Source: Candidatus Gastranaerophilales bacterium (lineage in GTDB: Bacteria; Cyanobacteriota; Vampirovibrionia; Gastranaerophilales; Gastranaerophilaceae). Taken from it: a stretch of DNA of 64,000 nt. Where the stretch lies: positions 62,001-126,000 of the forward strand of contig CALVEC010000006.1 in NCBI GenBank assembly GCA_944326475.1, in the 5' to 3' direction. Position numbers and translations under genes: made by a program. Shown piece after piece: positions 15,606 to 30,600 of this stretch (the stretch's first letter is position 1; each line of letters begins with the position of its first letter). The notes under the pieces are model-generated. The model was given only the letters and a program-made list of their open reading frames with translations, ran no database searches and was not told where the DNA came from.

Positions 15606-18600
15606 GTATTTACTCAAACGGTCTTTCATCAAGAAATGCTTCCATTTCATCACTTGTTAACAATGTGCTTTACAATAAACAGAAAAGCGCAAACTCCTTA
15701 GGCTCTGCTTCATCACTCGGTTCGGGAGGAGAGGGAAGTGCTTATGCAAACCAGATAAACAGCTCTTATGTAGAGTATTTGGAGAGTTTGCAAAAAACTA
15801 TTGACGATTTAAACAAAAGTTCATCATCAGTGATGAACAAACTCGGCACGCTGTCGACTGTAAAAAGCTCATACAGCAGAACTGTTTCATCACTCGACGA
15901 CTTCATTAACAGCGTAAAAAATTCAAGCGCATCGTCCGTTCTGGACATATTCAACACAAACAGCTCTGCTGTAAACGGTGAGCTGATTAGCAGCAACGTA
16001 AATTCACAGCGTATTGAATATACGGTAAAGCAGGTTGCCACGGCAACACAGGCAATAAGCAGCCAGCTTAAAGGCGTAAACATCGATGCAGAGACAAAGA
16101 TTGTCGACTTATTTGCAGGAAGTTTTGACGGAAAAAGACTCACTTCAACAAGAACAGACCTGACAGGCTCAATGACAATGAGCCGTCTGGGTGTAACAAC
16201 AGGGACCTTTGAACTCGGCGGAAATCTAATATCCGTAAAAGGCTCAGACACAATCGACGATGTCATTGAAAAACTTCGCGTAAACGGTTACAAAGCCGGA
16301 TTTGACGCATACAACCACTTCTACATAGAAGCTGAATCCGGAAATTCAATGAAAATAACGAATCAGAATACGAATTTCGGCGACATAATGGGGCTTACAA
16401 TGTCAGAAGGCTCCTTTTCGATAAACGGTCAGGAATTATACATAAACAAAGACACAACACTGAACAGCCTGCTTTCTACAATAAACTCCGACTCAAAATA
16501 CGGAGTAGGCGCAATGCTGAAAGACAATAAAATCACATTCATTGCAAACAGAACAGGCAACGTGCTGATTGAAATAAAAAAAGGTACCAGCAATTTCACA
16601 AACGCAATCGGATTCACGGAAGGCGGAAGCATGAACACCGGCAGCCTTGTCATAGGCAACGACGGTACAGCCCAAAAACTTTCCGGAAATACAGCAATAA
16701 ATGCAGACTCAACAGGCTACACAACCGGCACCTTTAAAATAACAACAACATACAACGGAACAGAGCAATCCGCAATTATTACAATCGATGAAGACGACAG
16801 CATAAATGATATTATCAATAAGGTCAACAATTCAGGAATCGACGTTTCTGCAACAATCGAAAACGGTGTATTTGAACTTGTTCAAAACAATAAAGGCTCA
16901 GGTTACACCATAACAGTAGAAGCCGGCACAAGCGATTTTACTGAATTTGTAGGAATGACGGAAGGCACACAGTCTACAGGCATACTTTCACCGGGGCTGG
17001 ACGGGGATTATTTTACACATACGACAGGCACAAAAGAGATTACAGACATAACAACAGCAGGAGTAGTGACCGCCGGCTCATTTAAAATTAACGGAAAAAC
17101 CATACAACTAAAAGGCGGCAGTATTGAAGAAGCATTAGCGGAAATAAACCAGTACAGTGAAGAACTGAACATTGTTGCAGAATACAAAGACAATCACATA
17201 ACTATAAGAAACCGTTTAACCGGTGCAACCTCGCTTTATATCGAGGGCGGCACGAGCAACTTTGGAGAAATCACCGGACTGACAACGGAAAGCGTCGCAT
17301 CCTCAAACTTTACGGCAGGCGCAGAAGGTTCCGCATCAACCCTTACCGGAACAGAGGTCATAAGCACGGCGACCGAAGTCGGCGTATCAACCATTAAAAT
17401 CAACGGCATTACAGTAAACATTGCGGAAGGCACGATTGAAAGTGCCCTGAAAAACATAAACGCAGTATCTGACAAAACTTATGTAGAAGCTTCTATTGAC
17501 GACACCGGCAGACTCGTTTTAACTGAAACACGCCATGGTTCACTGCCTATTTCAGTTCAGGACGTAAACGGCAACTTCGGACAAATTACAGGCATAATAG
17601 GCTATCAAGTAGTCGCAGGGGAAGAAGAAAAATACGGCTCGACAAAAACAACTCTCACTACAGCCAACTCCGTGTCATACGGAACACAGATTATGAACAG
17701 CACCGTTGTTGTTAACGGCTTAACAATCGGCGTAGGCACCAACATTTCAGAGGCGCTGAACGCAATCAACGCCCACTCCTCTGCAACCGGCGTTGAAGCT
17801 TTCTTAAACGACGAAGGCAGACTTGTTTTGAGAAACATTGAGGCAGGAACGGGAAATATTTCTTTCCAGATTACCTCAGGGGACCTCGGACGCGTAGTAG
17901 GCGCCGGCACCTACACAACAATAGACGGTTCAAACAGCCATGTAGAAATCCAATACGCCAGTGTAACAGGCGGAGTAACAGGATTGGACGATTATTCGCA
18001 GGTTTTGAAAGGTTCAACCCTGACCATCGGCGGCATAACAATGGATATGGGCGAAACCATAAAGGATTGTATAGACATAATCAACGCCCGTAAAGACGAA
18101 ACAAAAGTTGAGGCAAAACTCACATCAACAGGTCAATTCCAGCTTGTAGCAATCGATGACAGTATCGAAAACATCACCTATACAATAGGTGGTGAAGGCG
18201 ATTTTGGCAGGGCAACAGGACTCGGCACATACGAAATACAGGGCAATGCCCCTGACGGCACGGAACCTCCGGCGCCAAACGCTGTTAAAATGCAGGGTGC
18301 AGCGGACAATCTCACCGGAAATATTCAGGTCATCAACGGTACAATCAAGATTGCAGACGGCGCAGAGATTGACGCAACTGGAAAGACTATTGACGAGATT
18401 ATTGATGAAATCAACAACCTCGGACTTTCCGGAGTTTCCGCGTCACTTGAAGACGGAAAATTCACAATTGTGTCTATGGGAACAGACGTACCCAAAGTTA
18501 CCGTAACAGGAGATCTTGCAAGAGTCACGGGCATGGCGTCATACTCAACCGGCGGCGCAACTGTCACAAACACCCCCGGTGCACCCGGAGGAGCAGACAT

Positions 18601-21600
18601 AACGGTTGTTCACCTGCAAGGTCAAAACGCCTCAATGACCGAGGACACAGAAATTGTAAACGGAAGCATTACCGTAAACGGAAACAAAATAGACACTGCC
18701 GGAAAAACAATCGGTGAAATTATAGACGAGATTAATGACCTTGGACTTACCGGAATTACAGCGTCAATAAAAGACGGAAAATTCACTATATCCGGAGCTG
18801 ACACAGTTCCGAGCGTCGAAGCCTCCGGCGATTTTGCGCGCGTAACAGGCATGGCGGAACACATAGTCGGAACCGGAAGCAGTTCAAACGTTGTAGACGA
18901 AAACACCGAGACATATACAGTTATAAAAGGTTCAACAATACTGCTTACAGAAGACATTATTTCAGTAGGCGGAACGATAAAAGTCGGAGATGGCGCGGAG
19001 ATAGACACGACAGGTAAAACGCTCGGACAGATAGTTGATGAGATAAACGCACAGAATATACCAAACCTCACAGCCTCTCTCACAGACGGACAGTTCACCA
19101 TCAAAGTCAAAGGTGCAAATGCCCCGACAGTCACAGCGACAGGCGATTTTGCCCGGGTAACCGGACTGGCTTCATACGTAATCGACGCCGGCACAAGCTC
19201 TACGACTCCGTCAGTTGTATATACCCAAATGCAAGGCGCAACAACTACTCTTGACGGCTCTGAGGTCTTGCTCAACGGTACGGTCAAGGTCGGAGACGGA
19301 CTGGAAATAAACACGAAAGGTCTGACAATGCAGGAGGTTGTTGACGCAATCAACGACCAGGGACTTGACGGAATAACAGCGTCAATCAAAGACGGCGCCT
19401 TCACAATCATCAGTGAAAACGGCATGGTCGATGTCACGGCAAGCGGTGATTTTGCGAGAGTGTCAGGTCTTGCAGGCTGGGGCACGACAGGAAGCAGCAC
19501 CTCCAGCACTTCTGCACAGGAAAAGCCGCCGACCTATATGACGATAACCACAATGCAAGGTCAGAATGATTCATTGAAAGGAACCGAAAAATTTGTAGGC
19601 GGCAGCATACAGATAGACGGAAATGCTGTAATTGACACGGACGGCAAGACGCTCAATCAGGTTATCTCAGAGATAAACGCCCAGGGTATTTCAGGAGTAA
19701 CAGCTTCCATAAAAGACGGAAGATTCACAGTCACAAGTGAAAGAGGAGAAGTTGCAGTAATAGCCTCCGGCGACTTTGCGAGAGTGACAGGACTTGCAAG
19801 CTACACAATATCGGGCGGAAGCTCTGCGGATGTAGAACGCCCCATTATAACCGTACACACCTACGAGGGAGAAGCGCAGAACCTGACAGGTACTGAAATG
19901 CTGGTAAGCGGCTCTGTCACAATCGGCGATAAAACAGTAAACGCTGCGGGAAAAACCCTCGCAGAGGTGGTTGAAGAACTGAACGCACTGGATATTGAAG
20001 GCGTTCAAACCGCGATAGTCAACGGAAAATTCACCGTCACCAGCACAAACGGCGAACTTCAAATCGACGCGGAAGGCGACCTGTCGAGAGTTTTGGGCAT
20101 AGGCGATTATGTAGTTTCCGGCGGCTCGTCTTATGTCATAATGAAAGGTCAGGAAGACTCGCTCACGGGTTCTGAAAAAATAGTCGGCGGCATATTACAA
20201 ATCGGAATAGACAATATTAACGTTGCCGGCAGAACACTGCAGGAGATAGTCGATGACATCAACAGCCGCGCTGAATATACAAACTTTACAGCAGCTATAA
20301 CCGACGGCAGATTCACCCTGACATTTGAGGGCGAAGCAGTAGAAGTCATAGCCACAGGCGACATTGCAAGGGTAACGGGCTTTGCAACATACAATCCGGA
20401 AGATGCAACGATAGAAAGCACCCCCGGAGTTTTGATAACGACTGTTCAAGGCTCAACATCATCCCTGACAGGCAACGTGACTGTTTTAAACGGTACATTG
20501 CAGATACAGGGCGGCACGGCAATCGATACAAAGGGCAAAACCCTTGACCAGATAGTTAGCGAAATAAATGCTCAGGGCTTAGATGGTATAACTGCTTCCA
20601 TAAAGGATGGAAAGTTTACTATAGAAAGTACAAATGGTGTTCCTTCAATACTTGCGACAGGCGATTTTGCTCGAGTTACAGGCATGGCTGATTATACTGT
20701 TGACAAGGCTGATGTAGATGTTGATGTTCTCACAATAACAAGACATGTTGGTACAAATTCTTCTCTGACCGGTGTTGAGTATATATTGAGCGGAAGTATA
20801 AAAGTTGCTGAGGGTGCTGAGATAAATGCCAAAAACAAGACACTGACTCAGATAGTTGATGAAATTAATAAACTTGGTCTAGAAGGAATAACAGCATCAA
20901 TCACAAATGGTAAGTTCACAATTGATAGCACTAGAGGAGTTGTTTCAATTGTAGCAACGGGAGATTTTGCACGTGCTACTGGTATGGCTGACTATACGAT
21001 AGGTCCGAGTAGTTTGACTACAGTAAATGGAGTAACTACTATTACAGGGTCTGTTGACACAAGAGAGTTCGATGATGCACCTTTTGCCGGCCAAAAAAGT
21101 GGAACTATTACATTTTCTAATGGTCAAACTATCAATGCAATACTGAATTCTCGTTCTCAAATTTTACAAGAGATAAATAGGCTATCTGGCGTTCACGCTG
21201 AAATTGATGAAAATGGGCGCATAGTTATATCCAGTGACAGAAATATTACTATTGTCTCAGACACTACAGGTTTTTGCCAGTTCTATGGTTTGCTAGATGA
21301 GTCTACGACTTATTCTGGTTCGATTGAAACTACAGAAATTACACCATCTTTGCCGGTAAAGGGAGATTTTGTAACTCCTGTATACAGATTGAGTGAAGAA
21401 GAAGCAATTGCTCAGGGTTACACTGTTATTAAGACTGTGCAGGATTTGAATAATATAAGATATAACTTGGATGCAGATGGAAATGTCATAGGAAAATACA
21501 TCCTTATGAATGACATAGATCTTTCTTCTTTTGCAAACTGGGATGCAATAGGCGGAGTATCAGGTTATACGTATGCAGATAGTGTTACTAACGGATTTGC

Positions 21601-24600
21601 AGGTGTGTTTGATGGAAATGGTTATACTATTAGTAATTTGAATATCAACAAAAACGATGAAATAGCAGGTCTGTTTGGTGCAATATATGGTGGGGAGGTA
21701 AAAAATGTTAGTATAGTAGATGCAAATGTTACAGGCAAAGGCGTTGCAGGTATATTGGCTGCTGTAAATGCAGCAGGAACAATTTCGAATGTTTATACAT
21801 CAGGCGAAGTAAACATTATTTCTAATGGTAGTAGTATACTTGATTCTGGTACAGGATATAACGGAGCAGCAGGCGGTATTGTTGGGTATGATGTCAGTGA
21901 AGATTATGGTGTGCATAATATTCAATCTTCAAAATCTTCTGTTAAAATTAGAGGAATTGGAGATGCAATCGCTGGTGGTGGTATAGCTGGATTGCTATTT
22001 GGAGGGGGAATCCTAAATTCTTCGGCTTCTGTTGACATACAAGATGTTAGAACTGTTGGTGGTGTTGTTGGTAGTGGAACACTTGGTCTTATCCAAAAGT
22101 CTTCTGCAACAGGTACTGTAGATGGTGAAGTTGCTGGTGGTTTAGGCGGAAATGGTATTTTAGTTATTCAAGATTGTTTTTCAACAGTTAATGTTAACAG
22201 TTCTGATATTGCCGGTGGTATAGCCGGAAGAGTTGGTGGAGCTATAGTAAATTCTTATGCTTCTGGTTCTGTATCTGGTGTAACAGCTGGTGGTCTTTTT
22301 GGTGATTACATTGGAGCTGGGTGGGATTTTTCGATATCTAATTCCTTCTGGGATATCGAAAAAACAGGGCAGGCAACATTTGGTGATTATTCTACCTCTT
22401 CTATTGACTGTACAGGTCTCACTACCGAAGAAATGTCTGAAAAACAGAACTATATCGATGCAGGCTGGGATGAAACTGTTTGGGATTTGTCAACTACTAC
22501 ACCTACACTTAGAGCACCTAACCCGGGTCCATCTTCATTAGACAAATATTTTAACACGACTATAACAGGTTCAGTCAGTGCAAATGAGTATGCTGACCAT
22601 TCGTTCTGGGGTCAAAAAGACGGAGTCTTGGCATTTTCTGATGGAACGACGGTAAATATTTCAGCTACAGATTCGCGTTCACAAGTTCTCCAAAAAATTA
22701 ATGCAGCAGGTTTAACCGCAGAAATAGATGAAAACGGAAAAATAAAAATATTTAGTTCTGGCAATATATCAATAAGTTATGATACATCTGGATTTGCTGA
22801 ATTTTATGGACTTACTTCTGTTGAAAAAACTTATGAAGGCTCTATGTCCGTTTCTGAAGTTACTACTCCTTCGTCACCTACAACTGGTACAGGGTCAACT
22901 TTAATAGGTACTGTTGATGTGAGAGATTTAACGGGCGAAGCGTTCTTCGGTCAGAATAGCGGCAGGATTGAATTCTCAGACGGAACAGTTGTGGAGATTG
23001 ATGCTGGCGATGATTTGAACACAGTCTTACAGAAAATTAACGATGCCGGACTTACAGCATTTATCGACGAAAACGGTAGAATAAATATCCATTCGGACAA
23101 AACAGAATACCTCAGAATAGATGTTGATAGTACTTCTGGATATCCATCTGATGATATATACATGAGATTTAGTGAGTTCTACGGACTTGCCACGAAACAA
23201 CCGATAAGAATTTTTCAGAGTAATGAATCCACTCTTTCTGGCGATACAGAAATCAAAGACGGCTCTGTAACTATTTATTTTGGCAATGATGAAGATAGTT
23301 ATGTTACCGTTTCAACAGCAGGAAAGACTGTTGAGGAGATAGCAGAAGAATTACAGCAAAAACTTGATTCTCGATATGATTATGAACTTCAAAAAAATAA
23401 AATTTCAGTAGAATTTAAAGACGGACGCTTTTCAGTAACGAGTATAAATGACATAACCAGAGTAGAAGTCACGGGTGATTTTGAAAAGGTTATTGGCGGT
23501 ATTGATGAAGTATACTATGCTCCCGAAGAAAAATCATTGAAAATTGAAGGCTCTGTAAACACACTTACGGGTGATGAAAAAATTATCGGGGGATATATTT
23601 CAATTAGAGGTTATACAGTAACAACATACTCAAAGACCCTTAATGAAATAGTTGACCAGATTAATGCACTGGGAGTTGAAGGTGTCAAAGCGTACATAAA
23701 AGACGGCGTATTTACTGTCCTGACAAATGCAGGTATCAATGTATCCGCATACGGAGATTTCGCCAGAGTGACGGGGATGGGTGAATATAGTGTTGAGGCA
23801 GCAAAAAAAGTTGGCAAATTATCAGAGTCTGAAGCAATTTCCCAGGGATATACTGTCATAAAAACAGCCTCTGACCTTGCTTCTATAAGCAATACAAAAA
23901 ATAAAAAATATATTCTTATGAACGACATAGACCTTTCATCGTATGGAAACTGGTCGGGCATAGATCTCACTAATGCAGTATTTGAGGGTAACGGCTATAT
24001 GATAAAAAATCTGACAGGCTCATCCCTCTTCAATACAGTAACAAAATCACAAATATACAACCTCGGGCTTGAAAACGTCAATGTTACAGGAACATCTAAT
24101 ATCGGTGCACTTGCCAAAACAATGAAAGATACTGATGTCGATACTCTTTACATTTCAGGTTCTGTCACAGCAACACAGTACGGGGCAGCAGGGGTCGTCG
24201 GTACTGTAACAAATTCTAATTTTGACACAACAACTTTATACAATTTATATATAGATGTTGATGTAAATTCTCTGGGACAGGGTGTTTCTTCAGACAGCGA
24301 AGAAGGCAGCGCCGCAATTGCGTATGATTTTGATGGAAATATAGGTTATTCTTACTTTACCGGAACTGTATCGTCTTATAATAAAGCCACGGCTTTTATA
24401 GGCAAAAATACTTCAACAGGCAGTTATGCCAATGCAAATATATATAATAGTGTATATTCTTCTGTTGTTTCCGGTTTTGACAAGGCTACATTATTTGAAT
24501 GTTCAGGAGCCAGAGGTTTAAACGATTTATCACTTGAAGAATTACAAAATCCTGCTAATTATAAAAATTTTGATGAAACAGTATGGGATATTGAACATGG

Positions 24601-27600
24601 GCTGCCAACTCTTAGAATATTCAATTCTTCTGTGCTGTATGGAAGTTTAAATGCAGCGGATCTTTCAGGTGAAGCTTTCTACGGACAAAAAACAGGAGTG
24701 CTCGAATTTTCTGATGGCACAAAAATAAATATAGAGGCAACAGACAGCCTGAATACTATTATGAATAAAATGCAGGCAGCTGGTTTAGAAACTAAAATTT
24801 TGGGTTATAATGCTGGAAAATATGATGGAAATTTATTAATATCTTCCAAAAACACGGACAATCTCTATGTTGTCTCTGATACAACTGGTTTTGCTGATTA
24901 CTACGGATTAGCAGACGGAAAGGTCTATACAACCGGTGAAAGTGTTTCTATAACAGACACGCCTGATGATTTGTACAAACCTTCTGTTTCTGAAGAAACA
25001 TATTTGCAAACGACATATCTGACAGGTACTGTGAGCGTATCCGGAGTTGCAGACGAAGCTTTCTATGGTCAAAAAGACGGAGTCCTTACCTTCTCGAATG
25101 GCGCCACTGTTAACATCTCAGCATCCGATACCCGTTCTGATGTCATCGAAAAAATCAGACTTGCCGGATTTATGGTCAACTATAATGCTGACAATGAAAT
25201 AGAGTTATCCTCAACAACAGAGAAAGTTATTTCAGTGATTTCTGATACATCCGGTTTTGCTGGATTTTATGGTCTGTTATCCACTAACTCAAACTATTCC
25301 GGCAGCATTTCCACATCTCAGGAAACAACGAACACTGTTACAATGCAGGGAGCTGCTGATTCTCTTACAGGAAATGAAAAATTTGTGAGCGGCACTATTG
25401 AAATCTGTGATTCAGTGATAGATGCTGCCGGAAAAACTCTGAATCAGGTTATAGATGAAATAAATGCGCTGAATATTGAAGGCTTGAGTGTATCATTGAA
25501 AGACGGCAGATTCACGATAGAAAGTACAACTGGTATTGTTAATGTTCAGGCGACGGGCGATGCTGCCAGAGTTACGGGAATATCGTCATACATAGTAGAA
25601 AATGTTTCTGCTCCTAACAAAAACTTTGTTAACACCGTTGAAAGCATCTCTGAAGAAGAAGCAATAGCACAGGGTTATACCGTAATTAAAACAGCAGAAG
25701 ACCTTCTGAAAATAAATGACAACCTTTCCGGTAAATATATATTGATGAATGATATAGATATGGTTTCTGTTTCCGATTTTGTTCCGATTGGAGGGACTAA
25801 TGGATTTTCCGGATTATTTGACGGCAATGGCTATGTTATCAAAAACCTTACGATTAATGATACAACATCAGAATCTGTCGGTTTGTTCGGAACGAACCAG
25901 GGTACAATCAAAAATGTCGGATTAGAAAATGTCAATGTAACCGGAAACGGTTCAACCGGCGCACTTGTTGGGGCAAATTTGCTTACCGGAATCATATCGA
26001 ATTCTTATGCTTCTGGTGCCGTTACGTGTACTAATTCAGAAGAAAACGTAACTGGAAGTGCCGGCGGACTGGTCGGGGCTAACGTTTTTGGTGGAACTAT
26101 TTCTGATTCAAAATCGTCCGGTACTGTTATAAGTAAAGGATATGCCGGCGGATTGGTCGGTATGAATGGAGCAGCAACTATTAAAAACTCCTACTCAACA
26201 AGCAGTGTATCCGGTACTACCTCCGGCGGACTGGTTGGATTTTTTATAGGACAAGACGGTGGTAACGGTCTCGGTGCTATATCAAATTCTTATGCAACCG
26301 GTTCTGTTAATGGCACGGAAAACGCTGGTGGTTTAATTGGTGGAATAGAGACTCAGGATGTTACAAATATAATTAACTCCTATGCAACTGGTTCTGTGAC
26401 AGGGAATAATTATACCGGTGGTTTGGTTGGATATGCTGACAACAATACTGTATTTACAAACACCTTCTGGAATTCAAATTCAACCGGACAAGAAAACGCT
26501 GTCGGTTATGACCTGAGCGCAGGCGAAGGAAGAACAGACATATCAGACTTTTCTGATCCGTCAGTATTTATAAACGCCGGCTGGTCAGAAGATATCTGGG
26601 ATTTTTCCGGCGACGCTCCAACAATAAAAGACCAGAATGCAGATGCAGCAGCAAAAGATATCGTCACGATTATTGGCTCTGTGGATACCTCCGGATTCAC
26701 CGGCGAAGCCTTCTACGGTCAGAAGTCCGGCACAATATCCTTCTCTGACGGTACGAACGTAACCATAGGCGCAAACGATGACCTGAATACGGTTATTCAG
26801 AAAATCAACGATGCCGGTCTCACTGCAGAAATAGACGAAAGCGGCAGAATCTTCATTTCAAAAGAGGGTGCAAAAAATTTGAGCGTTGCATCTGACAATA
26901 CCGGTTTTGCTGCAATGTACGGTTTGCACAATACAGATACGGTTTACAGCGGAGGAATCGAAACTACTTTCGAAGAAGCTGATACTGTGCCGGAATCCTC
27001 TACCCTTACCGGATCTGTCTCTGTTTCAGACTTGAACGATGCTGCATTCTGGGGACAGACTACAGGCACAATCACCTTCTCTAACGGCGTTAGTGTTTCC
27101 ATCAGTGCAACCGATTCACGTTCTGATGTCATCGAAAAACTCAACAATGCCGGACTCACAGCATCAATTGATGAAAACGGATATATTACGATAACTGCAA
27201 AAGACACTGCTGACCTGAAAATAACGTCGGATGATACTGGATTTAGCGGCTTTTACGGACTTGCCGAAACTGAAACAAATTACAGCGGTTCTTCTTCTAT
27301 ATCAACTATTCAGGAAGAAATAATTGTTGATGTAAACACTATTATGCAGGGTTCTCAGACATCCTTAACCGGAAGTGAGCTGGTGCTCGGCGGAACATTG
27401 AAGGTCGGAAACGGTACTGTTATTGACGCAACCGGAAAAACAATCCAGCAGATAGTTAATGAGATTAATGCTCAAAAACTTACTGGCATAACCGCATCCA
27501 TCACGGACGGCAGATTTACTATCACAAGCGAAAATGGAGAAGTCGCTGTTGTTGCAACAGGCGATCTTGCAAGGGTAACAGGACTCGATGACTATGTCGT

Positions 27601-30600
27601 CGACAGGGTTACGGCTGACGACGCGGACGTTACATTGATAACCCGCTACACAGGCAGCAGCACTGGACTTACCGGCAACGAAACAATCGTCGGCGGCACG
27701 ATTAAGGTCGGTAACGGCGCAGAAATAAAAACAAAAGGCAAAACTCTTCAGCAGATTGCCGATGAAATAAATGCCCAGAGCATATCCGGCATAACCGCCA
27801 CTATCACTGACGGAAAATTCACAATAGACAGCAAAAACGGTTCTGTTTCGATTGCTGTATCCGGAGACTTTGCTCGTGTTACGGGCATGGGTGATTACAC
27901 TGTCAGCTCTGTTAATTCAAGTACTTCGAACGGACAAACCACCATCACCGGCTCAGTTGATATAACAGGACTATCCGGCGGTGCATTCTACGGACAGAAA
28001 GATGGTATAATAACCTTCTCTGACGGCTCAACTGTAGAAGTTTCTTCAACAAACACACTTTTACAAGTGTTCCTGAAACTTAATGCAAGTCATTTGGATA
28101 GATCTGTATCTGTAATTGATGGAAAAATCACTATTACCGGACGAGAAGGATTGTCAATAGTTTCTGACACCTCGGGATTCTCACAGTACTACGGTTTGAT
28201 GTCAACAGATACAACCTACAGCGGTGAGATGAAGGTTGAAGAAGTTCTGGTCGCTGCATCCGGCTCGAACACCTATCAGGGCGATTTTATTACCCCAATA
28301 AACCGACTGACGGAAGAACAGGCTATAGCACAGGGATATACGGTCATAAAAACAGCAGCTGACCTGAACAATATCAGAAACAACCTCTCCGGCAAATACA
28401 TGCTGATGAATGACATCGACCTGTCCGGCATTGACTGGGATCCGATTGGAGACAGCAACTCTGATGATATTATTTTCTCAGGCGTGCTGGACGGCAACGG
28501 ATACGTCATAAAAAATCTAAAAGTCAACACGACAGACAAAGCCGCCGGTCTTTTCGGCGCTGTTTCAGAGTCCGGCGCAATAAGAAACATCGGCGTCACA
28601 GATGCAGATGTGAGCGGATACGGATATGCCGGTATTATAGCAGGTACTGCATTAGGAGAAATCTCTAATGTCTACACAAGCGGAGATGTAAATGTTATAG
28701 CATGTACAGAAGATAATGACTATTTCATCAATCGTGGTGATATAAAAGGTGCCGCTGGTGGTATTGCAGGTCTAACTGTAAATGTAACAGCTTCTCACTC
28801 TACAGTAAATCTAAGTGGTTCTGGTGACTTAGTATCTGCAGGAGGTATCTCCGGTTGGCAAACGGGTGGTGCTATTTCCAAATCCTATGCAACAGTTGCA
28901 ATAGAAAATGTGTATAGTGGCGGTGGAATAGCCGGATATATTTTCATGTCTTATGTCTCTGAATCATTTGCAGCAGGAAATATTAATAGCACCAACAGAG
29001 CAGGTGGTATTACAGGAATGAATGCTGGATTAATCGCAGACAGCTATTCCTTAACTTCTGTAAGTGCTGGAGAGGCTGCAGGCGGTATTGCTGGTATAGG
29101 TACCGGCATTTCAAATTCATACGCAGCGGGCACTGTTTCTGGATTGAAAACAGCTGGTATAGCAGTTGATCACTCTGCTTTTTCAATTGGAGACATCTCA
29201 AACTCTTTCTGGGACATTGACAAAACAGGACAGACCGAAGGATATCAAGCGGACCAAAATGGTTCTCTGCCTACCGTCACCAACGTCGAAGGCATGACGA
29301 CCTCAGAATTTGCCAACGCCCAGACCTTCATCGACGCCGGCTGGTCTGAGGACATCTGGGACTTCTCAGGCAGTGCCCCGACCCTGAAATTTATGAACAC
29401 AGCCTCCTCCGGCGGCAGCACCGGCGGCGGCAGTGCTGACACCTTCACCTCCTCCCTCACCGGCTCGGTCGACGCGGACTCGCTGGCAGACAGAGCGTTC
29501 TGGGGACAGAAAGACGGCGTATTGACCATCCATGTAGAAGGTCCGACCGGAAACCATGACGTAAACATAAACATCTCCGCCTCTGACACCCGCTCTCAGG
29601 TTCTCCAAAAGCTCAACAACGCCGGACTCACAGCCGAACTCGACGCAGACGGACGCATAAAAATCTCATCGGACAATGCGCTGTCCCTCGAGATAACCTC
29701 TGACACATCAGGTTTTGCGGACTTCTACGGCTTAAGCGAAACGGGAATAACCTACTCCGGCTTCACTACAACGACCGCCGACGACATTCTTACTCCCGCA
29801 ACATCAACCCTTACAGGCGGCGTCGATGTAAGAGACTATCTTGACAGAGCATTCTGGGGTCAAAAAGACGGCGTTCTGAAATTCACAAACGGAATGTCAA
29901 TAAACATCTCCGCAGACGACAACCGCGCCGATGTTTTGAGCAAGCTTAACGCAATCGAAGGCGTTACGGCAATAATAAACACGGACGGAAAAATCCAGAT
30001 TACCGCAGAAAACGCCCAGGACCTTATGGTCGAATCCGACACATCAGGTTTTGCCGACTTCTACGGTCTGTCAACAACAGGCGGCATTTACGACGGCGGC
30101 ATTAATTCAACCGATATCACAGTCGATGAAGGCGAAAGCACTCTGACCGGCTCGGTTAACACATTTGAGCTGTCAGGTGATGCCTTCTGGGGTCAAAACT
30201 CCGGCACAATTACCTTCTCAAACGGTGCCTCAGTAAATATCGATGCAAACGACAACCTTATTACCGTTCTGCAAAAGCTCAACGACGCAGGGTTCAGAGC
30301 ATTAATAAACACTGACGGAAAAATTGAAATCACGGCGCAGGGCGTTTCCGACCTGACTGTAACCGGCGACAGCTCAGGCTTTGCAAACTTCTACGGTCTG
30401 AAAACAGAAAGCACTCTCTACGAAGGAACTCAATCACAAGAAACGCAACTTGCAGACGCAAACGCCGATACATCATCAACACTCACCGGCTCTGTAGACA
30501 CAAGAACATTCTCGGGCGGCGCATTCTACGGTCAGCAGTCAGGAAGTATTACCTTCTCAAACGGCGTATCAGTAAATATTTCAGCAACTGACACGCTCGC

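Noticed and set aside
18622-19509. 295-residue reverse-strand frame inside the cap gene, and many similar ones
   Set aside because: Antisense shadows of repetitive coding sequence: their peptides are low-complexity (rich in S, V, P, T) and lack start signals.
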